A stretch of DNA of 64,000 bases from NCBI GenBank assembly GCA_943369295.1, contig CALRMU020000005.1, positions 1-64,000 of the forward strand, in the 5' to 3' direction. Origin of the DNA: JAKRSE01 sp943369295 (GTDB lineage: Bacteria > Armatimonadota > Fimbriimonadia > Fimbriimonadales > Fimbriimonadaceae). Below are positions 51,528 to 60,761 of the stretch, in pieces (position 1 is the first letter of the stretch; every line of letters begins with the position of its first letter). The translations under genes were made by a program, and so were the position numbers. A model generated the notes under the pieces. That model was not told the origin of the DNA and ran no database searches. It saw nothing but the letters and a program-made list of their open reading frames with translations.

Positions 51528-52922
51528 TTAGAAGACAGAAACTTCGCTGAGATTGACCACAACCGGTCCGCTGATCTTCACGCGCACCTGAGTGATGCCC
51601 TTGCCATCTACCTTGACCGTGCGGTTGGCACCAATGCTCTCACCCTTAGATAGAGTCACCCAATTGCCATCACGAAGACCTTCGATGCTCCATTTGTCAA
51701 TTCTCTGTCCGAGCTTGATGTTCTCTCTGATTCGAACGTAGCTGGCGTCAATGGGCTGCTTCCAGCTAAGCACAAACTCAGAGCCATGCTCTTCAGAATA
51801 GCGGCTTCTATCACGAAGATTGTTCCGACTGGACAGAGCCTTGCCGTCGACTTGAAAAGATGCTTTTAAAGCCAGATTGTCTTTGAATCTGGTCCTCAGA
51901 AGCCGGCCATACTCGGTCAGTTCCTTCACGTCGATTTCATGGAGCTGCCCTCGTTTGTCAGGTGCGATTCCTAAGTTAAAACTGCCCCCTCTTCCCACTG
52001 ATTCTAGATAGAGTGAGAAAAGCTGTTCGGCAGTCTTCACCTTCGAATCTTCTTCAGGATGGTAGAACCAGCCTGGCCTGTGAGGAACATCGCACTCGGC
52101 TGGCATCCAGAAGCGGCCGTTTCGAGTGCCGAACGGAAGCTTGGTGTAATCCATTTCTCCCGGTCCGATTCTGCCCTTTCCCTTGCGAGGCTCAGGCGTA
52201 AAGGTTGCCCAACTCGTCTCTGCCGCCTGACCGGTTTCATTTCCAACCCATCTGACGTCGGGACCGACATCGCTGAAGAGGCTTGCATTGGGCTGGAGAA
52301 GTCGTGTCAACGCCCAGTTTTTCTGCCATCCATAGTAGGTGGCCCTATCGATAATTCGCGTCTCGCGGGCGCCGCCATAATAGCCGTCGCCTCCGTTAGC
52401 TCCATCATGCCAAGACATGAAAAGCTCTCCGTAGTTTGTGTAGAGTTCCCTCAGCTGCTCTCTGTAAACTTCCGCGTAGGCGGGTCTTCCATACTCGGGA
52501 TGATTTCGGTCCCAAGGTGAACAGTAGACGCCAAACTTGAGACCGGCCTTTCTTGAGGCCTTTTCAAACTCCTTCACCATGTCGCCCTTGCCGTTCTTCC
52601 AAGGGCTCTTGGTGATGTTGTAAGGAGTGGTTTTGGTGGGCCAAAGGCAGAAACCATCGTGGTGCTTGGCCACGAGAATAAGGCCCTTGAATTCGCCAGC
52701 CTTTACCGCCTTGACAATCTGGTCAGCGTCAAAGTCGGTCGGATTAAAGATCTTGGGGTCGGCGTCTCCGTATCCCCATTCTTTGTTTTCAAAGGTGGTC
52801 GGAGTGAAATGAACCAAAACGTACTGATCCATCTCGTGCCAGGCGATCTGGCGAGGGCTCGGAAGGGCTCCATAGGGAGCAACAGAGAGATGTACCATGG
52901 CAACAAGGGAGGCTGCAATCAT
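51528..52922 (-). CDS. Alpha-L-fucosidase, GH29, secreted
   Basis: 464 aa. Signal sequence MIAASLVAMVHLSVAPYG. GH29 barrel landmarks: LVAKHHDGFCLWPT (87-91 HHDGF), KFGVYCSPWDRN, and MSWHDGANG, whose Asp173 is the expected nucleophile. The C-terminal ~90 residues form a beta-sandwich (ASYVRIRENIKLGQRIDKWS), F5/8-type-C-like. Removes terminal alpha-L-fucose from plant or algal glycans. Confidence 0.93.
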   Translation of the reverse strand: MIAASLVAMVHLSVAPYGALPSPRQIAWHEMDQYVLVHFTPTTFENKEWGYGDADPKIFNPTDFDADQIVKAVKAGEFKGLILVAKHHDGFCLWPTKTTPYNITKSPWKNGKGDMVKEFEKASRKAGLKFGVYCSPWDRNHPEYGRPAYAEVYREQLRELYTNYGELFMSWHDGANGGDGYYGGARETRIIDRATYYGWQKNWALTRLLQPNASLFSDVGPDVRWVGNETGQAAETSWATFTPEPRKGKGRIGPGEMDYTKLPFGTRNGRFWMPAECDVPHRPGWFYHPEEDSKVKTAEQLFSLYLESVGRGGSFNLGIAPDKRGQLHEIDVKELTEYGRLLRTRFKDNLALKASFQVDGKALSSRNNLRDRSRYSEEHGSEFVLSWKQPIDASYVRIRENIKLGQRIDKWSIEGLRDGNWVTLSKGESIGANRTVKVDGKGITQVRVKISGPVVVNLSEVSVF

Positions 52923-52970
52923 TTGAGCTCACACCAAAGGGTGTGGTAAGGATACCAAGTAAAAGAAAAT

Positions 52971-53939
52971 TTAGGTTTTAATCTTCAAATCCGCGACAAC
53001 CGCTCGATGATCAGATTCTTTTCCGGCGAAAGTCCAGACATTGATGACCTCGATTTTTCTGCTCGAATAGACCAGATCTATTCTCACCAGACAAGGCAGC
53101 GGATTCACAGCCGTAGCTCCATAACCTCGGCCGCCCGATTTGAACGAATCAGTAAGGTCAGCAGTCAGACTGCCGAAGGAGCGTGAATCCGGGGGTGAAT
53201 TGAAATCCCCTGCGACAATGTCTGGCTGAAATCCTGATGCCTTGAGGCGAGACGCAATCTCTTCAGCTTCTGCTCTGCGCGCGATCCGTGACTGCGTGAA
53301 TTCGCTCCATGCCGCTAGGTTGTAAAGGTCCAGTCTGAGGACGGGTGGGTTCATTCTAAGGCTGACCAAGTTCAGCGACATTCCTTGAGGGGTTGTCAGC
53401 TTGGCTGATACAAAGTTGGAAACTCGCCGATCGTAACCAATCTGATCCAGCTTTCCTCTCGCGATGATGGTGGCGTCCGGCCCGGAAACGAAGCTGCCCT
53501 CTTCGCCAAAAAACTCCATCGCCAGCTTCTTCAGATCTTCGGAACCGGGCGATTCCTGCAAGAGCAGAACATCTGGCTTCAGCTTTTTCAGTTCCTGAAC
53601 GGCCTCTACCCTGCCCCACCCGCAGTTCAGAGTAACGACTCTGAGAGAATGCTGGCCAGGTGGAAGGAGCATCCGCGTAATCGAAATCACCTCCTCAACA
53701 AAGATCAAGGCGAAAACTCCCCAAATGATCATGAGTCCTTTTCGCCAAGGGGCGAGAAATACTCCCCACACCACACCTATAAAGGCGGGAACGAAGGCTG
53801 GCCAGACAAAGAAAGCGAAAAGGCTATCATGCCGAGTGAAGTAGGCGACTAAGCAGAAGGCGAAGAAGGCAAGGTTGAAGCTAAGCCAGATTGGCGACTT
53901 CTTAGGCTTCGTTTCCTTTTCTTTAGCGCTCTCTTCCAC
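52971..53939 (-). CDS. Membrane-anchored endonuclease/exonuclease/phosphatase family protein
   Basis: 322 aa. Three hydrophobic segments at the N-terminus (about 18-90), followed by an EEP catalytic domain: LRVVTLNCGWG, LLLQESPGSED with the metal-binding Glu, VAGDFNSPPDSRSFG and SDHRAVVADL. The order and motifs fit a periplasm-facing phosphoesterase rather than a DNA repair enzyme. Similar genes lie at 62770 and 63798. The stop of the aminotransferase gene is 5 bp away, so they are co-transcribed. Confidence 0.85.
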   Translation of the reverse strand: MEESAKEKETKPKKSPIWLSFNLAFFAFCLVAYFTRHDSLFAFFVWPAFVPAFIGVVWGVFLAPWRKGLMIIWGVFALIFVEEVISITRMLLPPGQHSLRVVTLNCGWGRVEAVQELKKLKPDVLLLQESPGSEDLKKLAMEFFGEEGSFVSGPDATIIARGKLDQIGYDRRVSNFVSAKLTTPQGMSLNLVSLRMNPPVLRLDLYNLAAWSEFTQSRIARRAEAEEIASRLKASGFQPDIVAGDFNSPPDSRSFGSLTADLTDSFKSGGRGYGATAVNPLPCLVRIDLVYSSRKIEVINVWTFAGKESDHRAVVADLKIKT

Positions 53940-53944
53940 CTTGC

Positions 53945-55114
53945 CTACAGTCTAGCAAAGGCAGAACTCAGGCGGTTCAAAGCTTCTTCCAATACCGACT
54001 CATCATGCGCCAGGCAGAACCGCAGCCAAGGAGCATTGTGATGGTCCCTGACGAAATCTGAGGAAGGCACCGCCCCGACCCCGCATGATTCGATGAGTTT
54101 ATAGGAAGCCTCAACCGAGTCACTGGTTTCAAGCGAAGAAGGCCATGAAGCAAGAAGATAATAGGCTCCTTTTAGGGGAAGAGGCTCGAAGCCGAGCGAG
54201 GACAAGCCTTGAGCAAAGAGGTCTCGTTTTGCCTGATACTTTGCCGCAATCTTGGGAAGATAAGTTTCGCCGTGGACCAACAGCATCTCCGCGACTCCCT
54301 GCTGTAGGGGTGCTGGGGGGCAGACATAGACGGCATCAAGAAATCTGACAAAGTGGGGTTCTAGAGCTGTCGGAACATGAAGAAATCCGATACGCCAGCC
54401 AGTAATGGCGAAGGTCTTTGAAAATCCCCCCATGGTAAGAGTCTTGTCCTTCAGCCGATCAAGGGTCGCAGGAGAAACGTGGCTTTCGCCATCAAAGACC
54501 ATGTACTCATAAATCTCATCTGTGACCAGAAGGGTATCGGTGGGCTCCAGCAGGTCCGCCAGCTTCTCGAGTTCCACCTGATTCCAGACCTTGCCAGTAG
54601 GGTTGCCCGGAGTGTTGACGAGAATGAACTTGGGATTCTGGCTCAAGGCTTCCGCAACCAAACCAAAATCCACTCCCCAATCTGGCCCGAGCAAAGGAAT
54701 GGTAATGACCTCGGCCTGATAGCGTTTGAGGGCTTGTAAATGATAAGGATAGCTTGGCTCAAAGACCACAACCTTATCGCCTGGATTCAGCAGGACTCCA
54801 CAGACTGCCTCGAAAGCCCCTGTTGCGCCACAAGTGACAAGCACACCCGAATCTCCCTCGACCGCGATTCCGTTGTCTCTTCGCAGTTTGTGGGCTATGG
54901 CTTCTCGTAGAGACGGAAGCCCTCGGGGATCAGTGTAAAGGTTGATCCCCCCTCTCATCGCCCTTTCTGCCGCCTCAATCATCTCCATCGGGGGAGCCAG
55001 ATTGCAGACTCCTTGACCCAAGTTGATCCCCCCAACTTCCCTCACCCGATTAGTTATCTGTCTGAGAACGGGAGTCTGAAAGAACTGGGTTTGAGCGGAG
55101 AGGTGGCGTTCCAT
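53945..55114 (-). CDS. PLP-dependent class I/II aminotransferase
   Basis: 389 aa fold-type-I aminotransferase. PLP lysine Lys233 in GGFSKTFAITGWRIG, Asn in VNTPGNPTGKV, and Asp in LVTDEIYEYMVFDG; substrate loop YTDPRGLPSLREAI near 60-73. Best candidates are methionine/aspartate-type or kynurenine aminotransferases (N-terminus HLSAQTQFFQTPVLRQIT), but the specificity cannot be read from these motifs. Probably an operon with the downstream EEP gene. Confidence 0.88.
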   Translation of the reverse strand: MERHLSAQTQFFQTPVLRQITNRVREVGGINLGQGVCNLAPPMEMIEAAERAMRGGINLYTDPRGLPSLREAIAHKLRRDNGIAVEGDSGVLVTCGATGAFEAVCGVLLNPGDKVVVFEPSYPYHLQALKRYQAEVITIPLLGPDWGVDFGLVAEALSQNPKFILVNTPGNPTGKVWNQVELEKLADLLEPTDTLLVTDEIYEYMVFDGESHVSPATLDRLKDKTLTMGGFSKTFAITGWRIGFLHVPTALEPHFVRFLDAVYVCPPAPLQQGVAEMLLVHGETYLPKIAAKYQAKRDLFAQGLSSLGFEPLPLKGAYYLLASWPSSLETSDSVEASYKLIESCGVGAVPSSDFVRDHHNAPWLRFCLAHDESVLEEALNRLSSAFARL

Positions 55115-55242
55115 GGCAGAGGCTGACCCCGCAAGTATACGACGCCAGCCCTCAGCTTCCTGGATAGATCACAAACGTCCCCCCTCTTGCCGCCGAGTTT
55201 GGCAAAGCAGGACGAGAGTCTATAGATTTCAGCTTCGAAGCT

Positions 55243-57348
55243 TCATCCCTGTTCCAGAGTGATCCACACCATCGACTTGCCAGGAACCTTCAACTTCCTC
55301 ACCAGCCTCTGCCTCTCGTCAAGGGTCACACTGCTGCTTTTTGCCCCCATGACGCTCAGCTTTGCCTTGCCTTTGATTCCTGTGTAGTAGAGAGGAATGG
55401 TGATTTCCTGCTCCATTTCCCGGTCGGTTGGATTCCAAAACAGCGCCATTCCTGGGGTCTTTAGGGTTGGGTTGGCATGAAGAATTCCATCGATATTGCG
55501 GCCGTCTGCCCGCCTAACGTGGATCACATCGCTTTCTAGGATCTCCCGATGCTTCTTAAACCAATCAACCCACTTGATGACCAGCGCCTTGGTTTCCGGA
55601 GCATCGTAAAGGCGCGGGCCGCGATAGCAGGACTGGGCTCCGTAGCCCAAGTTGTTGCTCAAATGCAGAGCGTAGTCTTCAAGATGCTCTTTCAGAGGCT
55701 CGATAGTGGCCTCCTTTCCTCCACCCTGGTACTCAACCAAAGGAGTCATCATCCAGCCCATGGTCGGGGGCTTTTCCCAGGTTCCATCGAACAGATTCTG
55801 CCGAGCATGAATGTGCTGCTGGGCGCGAGGCAAAGACCAGTTCGCTTCTCGGTAGCCCATTCCGGTTTTGTTGGATCCGTTGAGAAAGTAGTTATCTGGC
55901 ACATTGAGAAAAATTCCCTTCTCTCTGCAGTCGTGGTAAAGGTTACGAATCTTTTCGTACTGCATCCACTGAGAATCTTCTAGCCCTTGGTGCCCCGGAT
56001 GACTGGTAGAGGCGCAGACATCGCCGGGATAGTTGCCGTCGTGCTCAAACAGTTGAAAGCCCGTTTCGGCCATGAAACGCTCAATCTTCTTAAAGTACTC
56101 CTCTCCCCATTTACTGCAGAGGCAGGGAGACTGACCAAAAATGGCTCCCCCTGTCTTGCCCGTTTTAGGGTTGATCACATCGTTTTCGTCATCGATTCGG
56201 CGGGAAGCCAGCAGGCTGTAGCCCCCCAGCTCAACCCCCTTGGCGTTGGCATATTCACGAAATCCCTTAAACTTGGCAATGTTCTCTGGGGAGAGGTTCT
56301 CCATGTCCAAACCGCTCCAAAAACTGATGACCACCATTTCAAAGCCACACTCAGCCGCCTGATCAATCGCTGGCAGAACGACCTTAGGGTCGGTGGAAGT
56401 CAGGTGAAGCATGATGGGGTTTTCTGTCACCCAAGGCGCCAAGGTTCTGTAAAACTTCCTGATCCCAAGACCCCGCCTTTCCGCATCGCTGGAATCGTGT
56501 GGGATGAGGTAGGTGCGAAAGCTCTCGAAAGTACCGCCAGGCTTTAGCAGATAGCCTGGGCCGATCTCTGGAGAAACGACCAAGTCAACTGGAGCAGTCT
56601 TCTCGTAGTTGACCTGGGTGTCGTAATCCAAGTCCGCCTTCCATTGCACGGCCCGGGGAGTGACCGAAGGTGATCCTCCACCAAAAGCGTAGTCTGTGAT
56701 GACGCTGACGTTTGGTCTCTGCCATTCTCTCGGCTTATCGACAATTGATTCTCCTTCGACAAAGGCCAGGTGCTCGGCAGCAAACTTGTTCAAGGTGACC
56801 GCCTTATCGGCACTGCTCTTTAGTGAAAAGGACTTGAAGGCAACCGGAACTCCATCGTAAACCTCGTACCTAATGGTCAAAAGGAGGCTCTGCGGACCTC
56901 GGAACCGAGCCTCAAGCCCCCTGCCCGCCGGGGGCCATTTCTGGTTTGCAGCCTGGCGCACACGCTTCCACCCAAAAGGAGCCTTCACTCTGACCGCTTC
57001 AGCTCCTTCAAAGGTCCAGTCACTCGGCTGAGGTTTAGGGTTCTTCAGGTCTTCATCGCGGATGAAGGCGCGATTTCGGGGCGGCAGAAAGCCGCCAATC
57101 TTGTGCTCCACACCGTCCAGCGTCAGGATGATTTCTGGCTTTAGGGACCTCAGAAGGCTTTCACCGTGGGCATCAATAGCAACCGTGCCAAAGCCTGGCT
57201 CGGTGGCAAAAGTGCGGCTCACCAAGCCATTTGAGAGGGTGATTATCCCCTTCTCCTGCTTCAAGCTGGTTCGGTAGGGAGAGGAATCGATAAGCCAGTC
57301 TGGGCCGGAGATGCTCAGCATTGAGAGTCCGATGAGGGTGGAGACCAC
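55243..57348 (-). CDS. Secreted alpha-galactosidase-like glycoside hydrolase, clan GH-D type
   Basis: 701 aa with a short N-terminal signal (MVSTLIGLSMLSISGPDW). The N-terminal ~300 residues form a large beta-domain; the barrel starts near 310 (VVISFWSGLDMENLS), and LFEHDGNYPGDVCAS places Asp437 as the likely nucleophile, as in clan GH-D (GH27/36) alpha-galactosidases. A later TMGWMMTPLVEYQGGG may hold the acid. C-terminal beta-domain (IPLYYTGIKGKAKLSV). Substrate unproven. Confidence 0.72.
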   Translation of the reverse strand: MVSTLIGLSMLSISGPDWLIDSSPYRTSLKQEKGIITLSNGLVSRTFATEPGFGTVAIDAHGESLLRSLKPEIILTLDGVEHKIGGFLPPRNRAFIRDEDLKNPKPQPSDWTFEGAEAVRVKAPFGWKRVRQAANQKWPPAGRGLEARFRGPQSLLLTIRYEVYDGVPVAFKSFSLKSSADKAVTLNKFAAEHLAFVEGESIVDKPREWQRPNVSVITDYAFGGGSPSVTPRAVQWKADLDYDTQVNYEKTAPVDLVVSPEIGPGYLLKPGGTFESFRTYLIPHDSSDAERRGLGIRKFYRTLAPWVTENPIMLHLTSTDPKVVLPAIDQAAECGFEMVVISFWSGLDMENLSPENIAKFKGFREYANAKGVELGGYSLLASRRIDDENDVINPKTGKTGGAIFGQSPCLCSKWGEEYFKKIERFMAETGFQLFEHDGNYPGDVCASTSHPGHQGLEDSQWMQYEKIRNLYHDCREKGIFLNVPDNYFLNGSNKTGMGYREANWSLPRAQQHIHARQNLFDGTWEKPPTMGWMMTPLVEYQGGGKEATIEPLKEHLEDYALHLSNNLGYGAQSCYRGPRLYDAPETKALVIKWVDWFKKHREILESDVIHVRRADGRNIDGILHANPTLKTPGMALFWNPTDREMEQEITIPLYYTGIKGKAKLSVMGAKSSSVTLDERQRLVRKLKVPGKSMVWITLEQG

Positions 57349-57469
57349 ACAATTAGTATGGCCTTCTCCATAACAAATTGTCTTTAGACGAACACGAGTG
57401 CCTGACTTCCGAGCAGCAGACAGCCAGATCAGCCATTCCTTTCATTCATGCTGACAACAGCTTTGGACA

Positions 57470-58090
57470 CTAGTCTATTGGTAAGAAAACTGGTTGGAAT
57501 CCCTTTTGAATAACACAGGAATCGAAGCCTTCAAGACCTTGGAAGTGATGAGAGGCAATGCCAAGTGCTTGGGCTGCAGTCACATTCGCCAGAGTGTCAT
57601 CGACAAACAGCGCCTCTTTAGCCCTTGCCCCAACACAATTTAGAGCCGCCTGGAAAATTTCTTGACTTGGTTTGGCAAAGCCAACTCTTGATGAATTGAT
57701 GACGGAATCAAAACTCTCACTCAATCCGAGTGCAGCCAAATCCATGTCCAGCCGAGTCGTGGCGTTCGTGACAAGAACAACCTTAAGCTTGTGGCGAAGC
57801 GACTGCATTCGCTCCAGTATTTTGTGATCGACCACGCCCGCTGCTGCTGACCATGTCGAGACAGCTTCCTTCGCCCTCTCAAATCCTTCACCCTCTAGAT
57901 GAAGGGCAATGCTCTCTCGCCACTCCTCATCCGTCACTTGACCCGTGATGGCTGGGAGCAGGAGCGATTCTGAGAAGGCCGTCCGCTTGATCTCGGCCAA
58001 GCTGACTCCAAACCGGTCTACGAAACTCGGGTCATCCTGCGGCCAGTGGCGAATCACGCCATCAAGATCGATCAGCAGAGCCTTGATCAC
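57470..58090 (-). CDS. HAD-superfamily hydrolase
   Basis: 206 aa from GTG 58090, 4-bp overlap with the cupin gene (GTGA). HAD motif I LLIDLDGVIRHW (nucleophile Asp7, acid Asp9), motif II VLVTNATTRLD, Lys of motif III near GFAKPSQEIF, and motif IV FVDDTLANVTAA. The small alpha-helical cap is inserted after motif I. Typical phosphosugar or nucleotide phosphatase of the haloacid dehalogenase I group. Confidence 0.88.
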   Translation of the reverse strand: MIKALLIDLDGVIRHWPQDDPSFVDRFGVSLAEIKRTAFSESLLLPAITGQVTDEEWRESIALHLEGEGFERAKEAVSTWSAAAGVVDHKILERMQSLRHKLKVVLVTNATTRLDMDLAALGLSESFDSVINSSRVGFAKPSQEIFQAALNCVGARAKEALFVDDTLANVTAAQALGIASHHFQGLEGFDSCVIQKGFQPVFLPID

Positions 58091-58491
58091 GCCTTTTCGA
58101 GTTCAGGAGTCAGGATCACGCTTTCCTGCTCGTTGGGGTCCGTTCGAGCTATGATCGCCACTGCCCTTTCGTCAGTCGGGTTGTAAGGCTGATGAGGAAC
58201 TCCGGCCGGAATGTAGATGTAGTCTCCGGATGAGACCCTATCGCAATGCTCCAGGTTTGGCCCGTGAAAAAACTCCGAAACCCCTTCGAGCATATAGATC
58301 GCCGTCTCGTGAGCTTCGTGAAAATGTGCCTTGGCTTTTGCCCCTGGTGGCATGACCAGCATGTGCATGCAGATGGCCTTTGCGCCGCATGATTCAGCCG
58401 AGACCCCACTGAAGTAATCCAGACCCTGCTTGCCAGAAAAAGAGTCTCCACCTCTCACAATTTTGCAGTCAGCAGTTTTGCCGTCAGCCAC
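58087..58491 (-). CDS. Cupin-domain protein
   Basis: 134 aa from GTG 58491; the longer open frame runs back into the GH43 gene and is not supported. Cupin motif 1 AKAHFHEAHETAIYMLEGV (His, His, Glu metal ligands) and motif 2 VSSGDYIYIPAGVPHQPYN are complete, so it should bind a metal. Ends by overlapping the HAD gene start by 4 bp. It follows the GH43 gene by 25 bp, suggesting a four-gene transcript. Confidence 0.82.
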   Translation of the reverse strand: MADGKTADCKIVRGGDSFSGKQGLDYFSGVSAESCGAKAICMHMLVMPPGAKAKAHFHEAHETAIYMLEGVSEFFHGPNLEHCDRVSSGDYIYIPAGVPHQPYNPTDERAVAIIARTDPNEQESVILTPELEKA

Positions 58492-58516
58492 GAGCCAATT
58501 ATGGCCAAGCCAGCCC

Positions 58517-59500
58517 CTACTTAACCCGAGGAGCAGGCTGAAGATTGATAGATGGTCCGGCAACTCTCGGGCCCGATTCAGTCCATTTGAGAGGGTCAAT
58601 TCTTAAAGTTCGCCCCAGTTTGTTGTGACCGTACATGGGCTCGCCTTCTGAATCCCATGCGTGATAAGCCATCCACCACTCACCAGAATTCAACTGAAAA
58701 ATAGTCTGATGACCCGGCGAATAGGTTTCGCCAGGCTTAGTGGTTAGGAAAGGCTCCTTGGGTTTAGTGTAAGGCCCCATGAGACTGGTGGATGATGCTG
58801 CCCAGACTTGATAGCAGGCATCCCTTTTCCAGCTTTGGAACCAGCCAGAAGAGTAGATCAGCCAGTAAGTCTTCCCCTGCTTGATTAGGGTAGGAGCATC
58901 TAGAACTCCCTTCTCCACTTCCCTGTCAGCCCAGATCAGAACCTTCTCTTCACCCACGATCTTCGAAAGATCCTGCGAAAGAGGAGCGATGGCCAATCCA
59001 CGAGGCTGTTCCTCTCGAATGTAGAGCAGGTAAGGCTTGCCGTCTTCGACATAGAGGGTCGGGTCGATGGCTCCGTTTTGGTTGTCTTTAGGGTTGACCG
59101 AAGCGCCCGTCACCAGCTTCGAAACAAGCTTGAAGGGCCCTTTTGGAGTCGGCCCCTTTGCGACGGCCAAATCTCGCTTGTTTGAAGCTGGATCAAGAGC
59201 CGAGTAGAAAAGATAGAACTCACCCTTCCACTTATGAACCTCAGGCGCCCACAACTGATCATTCGACCACTCCGGCTTGCCAACCCCGCCTTCGTGCTTC
59301 CAATTGACTAAGTCAGTCGAGGTCAAAAGCTGAAAGCCGGTCGGACCATTGTGAGTCCCATAGGCATAAAAGGCTTCACCCTCCTGAAGAATGTAGGGAT
59401 CAGGAAAGTTCTGGTTCCAAACGGGATTCTTAAACTCCACTAGGATTCCGGCATTGCTGGCAGCAATAACTGCCACTGCTGTGGCGAGGGCAAGACTCAT
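58517..59500 (-). CDS. GH43-family glycoside hydrolase with Asp at the general-acid position
   Basis: 327 aa with a signal peptide (MSLALATAVAVIAASNAGIL). Five-bladed propeller motifs: general base Asp34 in NFPDPYIL, LWAPEVHKWKG, pKa modulator Asp146 in AIDPTLYV, and SYSPGH. In most GH43 enzymes the general acid is Glu in an EGP/EAP motif; here the corresponding segment reads GVLDAPTLIKQ, with Asp201. Likely an arabinanase or arabinofuranosidase. Start of a GH43-cupin-HAD run. Confidence 0.85.
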   Translation of the reverse strand: MSLALATAVAVIAASNAGILVEFKNPVWNQNFPDPYILQEGEAFYAYGTHNGPTGFQLLTSTDLVNWKHEGGVGKPEWSNDQLWAPEVHKWKGEFYLFYSALDPASNKRDLAVAKGPTPKGPFKLVSKLVTGASVNPKDNQNGAIDPTLYVEDGKPYLLYIREEQPRGLAIAPLSQDLSKIVGEEKVLIWADREVEKGVLDAPTLIKQGKTYWLIYSSGWFQSWKRDACYQVWAASSTSLMGPYTKPKEPFLTTKPGETYSPGHQTIFQLNSGEWWMAYHAWDSEGEPMYGHNKLGRTLRIDPLKWTESGPRVAGPSINLQPAPRVK

Positions 59501-59517
59501 TGTGTGGCTTTTAACGC

Positions 59518-59694
59518 CTAGTTTCCTGAGGGAGGCGCGCCGCCCTGAGGATTAAAGTTTGCCCTTTCATCCCCTTCCTGCTTTCTCAGTTCGTTCATTT
59601 TGTCTGGCGAAACCGGATTTTCATCCGTGCTGCATCCGGCCGCACTAAAGGCTGCTGCTAGTCCGCAGAAAATCAAAATCAGAATCTTTTTCAT
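59518..59694 (-). CDS. Small lipoprotein (58 aa) paired with prepilin
   Basis: Found by reading the minus strand: ATG 59694, TAG 59518. MKKILILIFCGLAAAFSAAG then C is a signal peptide with lipobox SAAGC, anchoring the mature peptide at Cys21. The mature part STDENPVSPDKMNELRKQEG then DERANFNPQGG is acidic with a FNPQGGAPPSGN end. Small lipoproteins of this form accompany prepilin-like genes in related bacteria, as I recall. It sits 67 bp downstream of the prepilin gene. Confidence 0.75.
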   Translation of the reverse strand: MKKILILIFCGLAAAFSAAGCSTDENPVSPDKMNELRKQEGDERANFNPQGGAPPSGN

Positions 59695-59712
59695 GTTAAG
59701 TTAAAGGTTAAG

Positions 59713-59750
59713 TGTTGGTTCAGGCAGCAAGTGAGTCGCCTGAACCAACA
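59713..59750 (-). terminator. Hairpin between prepilin and lipoprotein genes
   Basis: 13-bp perfect stem TGTTGGTTCAGGC / GCCTGAACCAACA, loop of 12 nt, no T run. It may end part of the prepilin transcript and so lower the level of the lipoprotein downstream. Confidence 0.6.
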
Positions 59751-59761
59751 AAGTTGTGGAG

Positions 59762-60640
59762 TTACTGGACCTGCGAAGGATCGCAGTTGCCCCAAGTGCC
59801 CCACCAGTTGCGGTTAAGCTCTGGGTCGGCTTCCATTGAAGGATTGGTGGCAGGGTCAACCCATGATCCGCGTGAATCCATAAAGACCCACTCCCAATAG
59901 CCAAGCTGCTTGAACTTAAGAGCGCTTCTCTTAACAAATTTAGCATGGCCGTCGGCGAATCCATAGTTGGATCCCTTAGAGAAGTTGAATCCAGCCCAGG
60001 CAATATCAGCATCGTTTGCATGCTTAGCGCCATCGGTAAAGAAGCTGCGACGGGGTGAAACGATCGCTTCCTTAACTGTGGTAGCTCGACTCTGGAATGT
60101 GATGATGTCAGCTGGCTGGCTTACCGAAGTCTGCGAGGTGTTGCTGACACAGCCGTTAAACATGTAGCTGGTGCGGCCAGCGCCGGGATTGGTGCTGGGG
60201 GCGAACTTAGGATCAGAATCCTTGCTTGCGCCGGGGCTGACAAGAATCTCCATGCTCTTGAGATAGGGGAAGGTTTCTCGACCCCAGTTCTGGACAGCAA
60301 GAGGATCCATGAATCCCAAAGGAGCCTGAGCGGGAGGGTTTCCGCCTGCACCAGCGCCATAGGGGTTGCCGTAGAAGTCGCCGCCAGTCCAGGGCTGCAT
60401 GGTGGACCAGTTGCCTGCGTTGCCGGGAACCATGCCTTCTCCGTTAGCGACGAACATGTCGTCGTAATCTGAAGAGTAGATCAGAGATCCGGTGGCAATC
60501 TGCTTAATGTTGCTGAGGTCTGAAGTCTTTTTAGCAGCTTTTTTGGCCTGGGCAAAGACGGGGAAAAGAATCGCCGCGAGAATCGCGATAATGGCGATAA
60601 CGACCAAGAGTTCGATGAGGGTGAAACCACTGCGTTTCAT
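59762..60640 (-). CDS. Prepilin-type N-terminal-cleavage protein (DUF1559-like, H-X9-DG)
   Basis: 292 aa. The type IV pilin-like signal MKRSGFTLIELLVVIAIIAI is followed by the FPVFAQAKKAAKK helix and SNIKQIATGSLIYSSDYDD, the characteristic pattern of the secreted pseudopilin-like proteins abundant in Planctomycetes and Armatimonadota. A C-terminal KHANDADIAWAGFNFSKGSN then YGFADGHAKFV is the H-X9-DG motif. Cleaved by prepilin peptidase and probably secreted. Adjacent small lipoprotein. Confidence 0.92.
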   Translation of the reverse strand: MKRSGFTLIELLVVIAIIAILAAILFPVFAQAKKAAKKTSDLSNIKQIATGSLIYSSDYDDMFVANGEGMVPGNAGNWSTMQPWTGGDFYGNPYGAGAGGNPPAQAPLGFMDPLAVQNWGRETFPYLKSMEILVSPGASKDSDPKFAPSTNPGAGRTSYMFNGCVSNTSQTSVSQPADIITFQSRATTVKEAIVSPRRSFFTDGAKHANDADIAWAGFNFSKGSNYGFADGHAKFVKRSALKFKQLGYWEWVFMDSRGSWVDPATNPSMEADPELNRNWWGTWGNCDPSQVQ

Positions 60641-60761
60641 GATATTGCTGCTGTTTTGATTGGAGCTCTCTGCTATCTCTGCAAAGAGAGAGTCCTCTTT
60701 GAGTTAAAGAGTACGGAATGGTTGTTAGAAGAAACACACAGGGCAGAAGCACAAAAAATCA

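Noticed and set aside
58087..58599. Longer cupin protein starting at 58599
   Set aside because: It would overlap the GH43 gene by 83 bp and add no conserved sequence.
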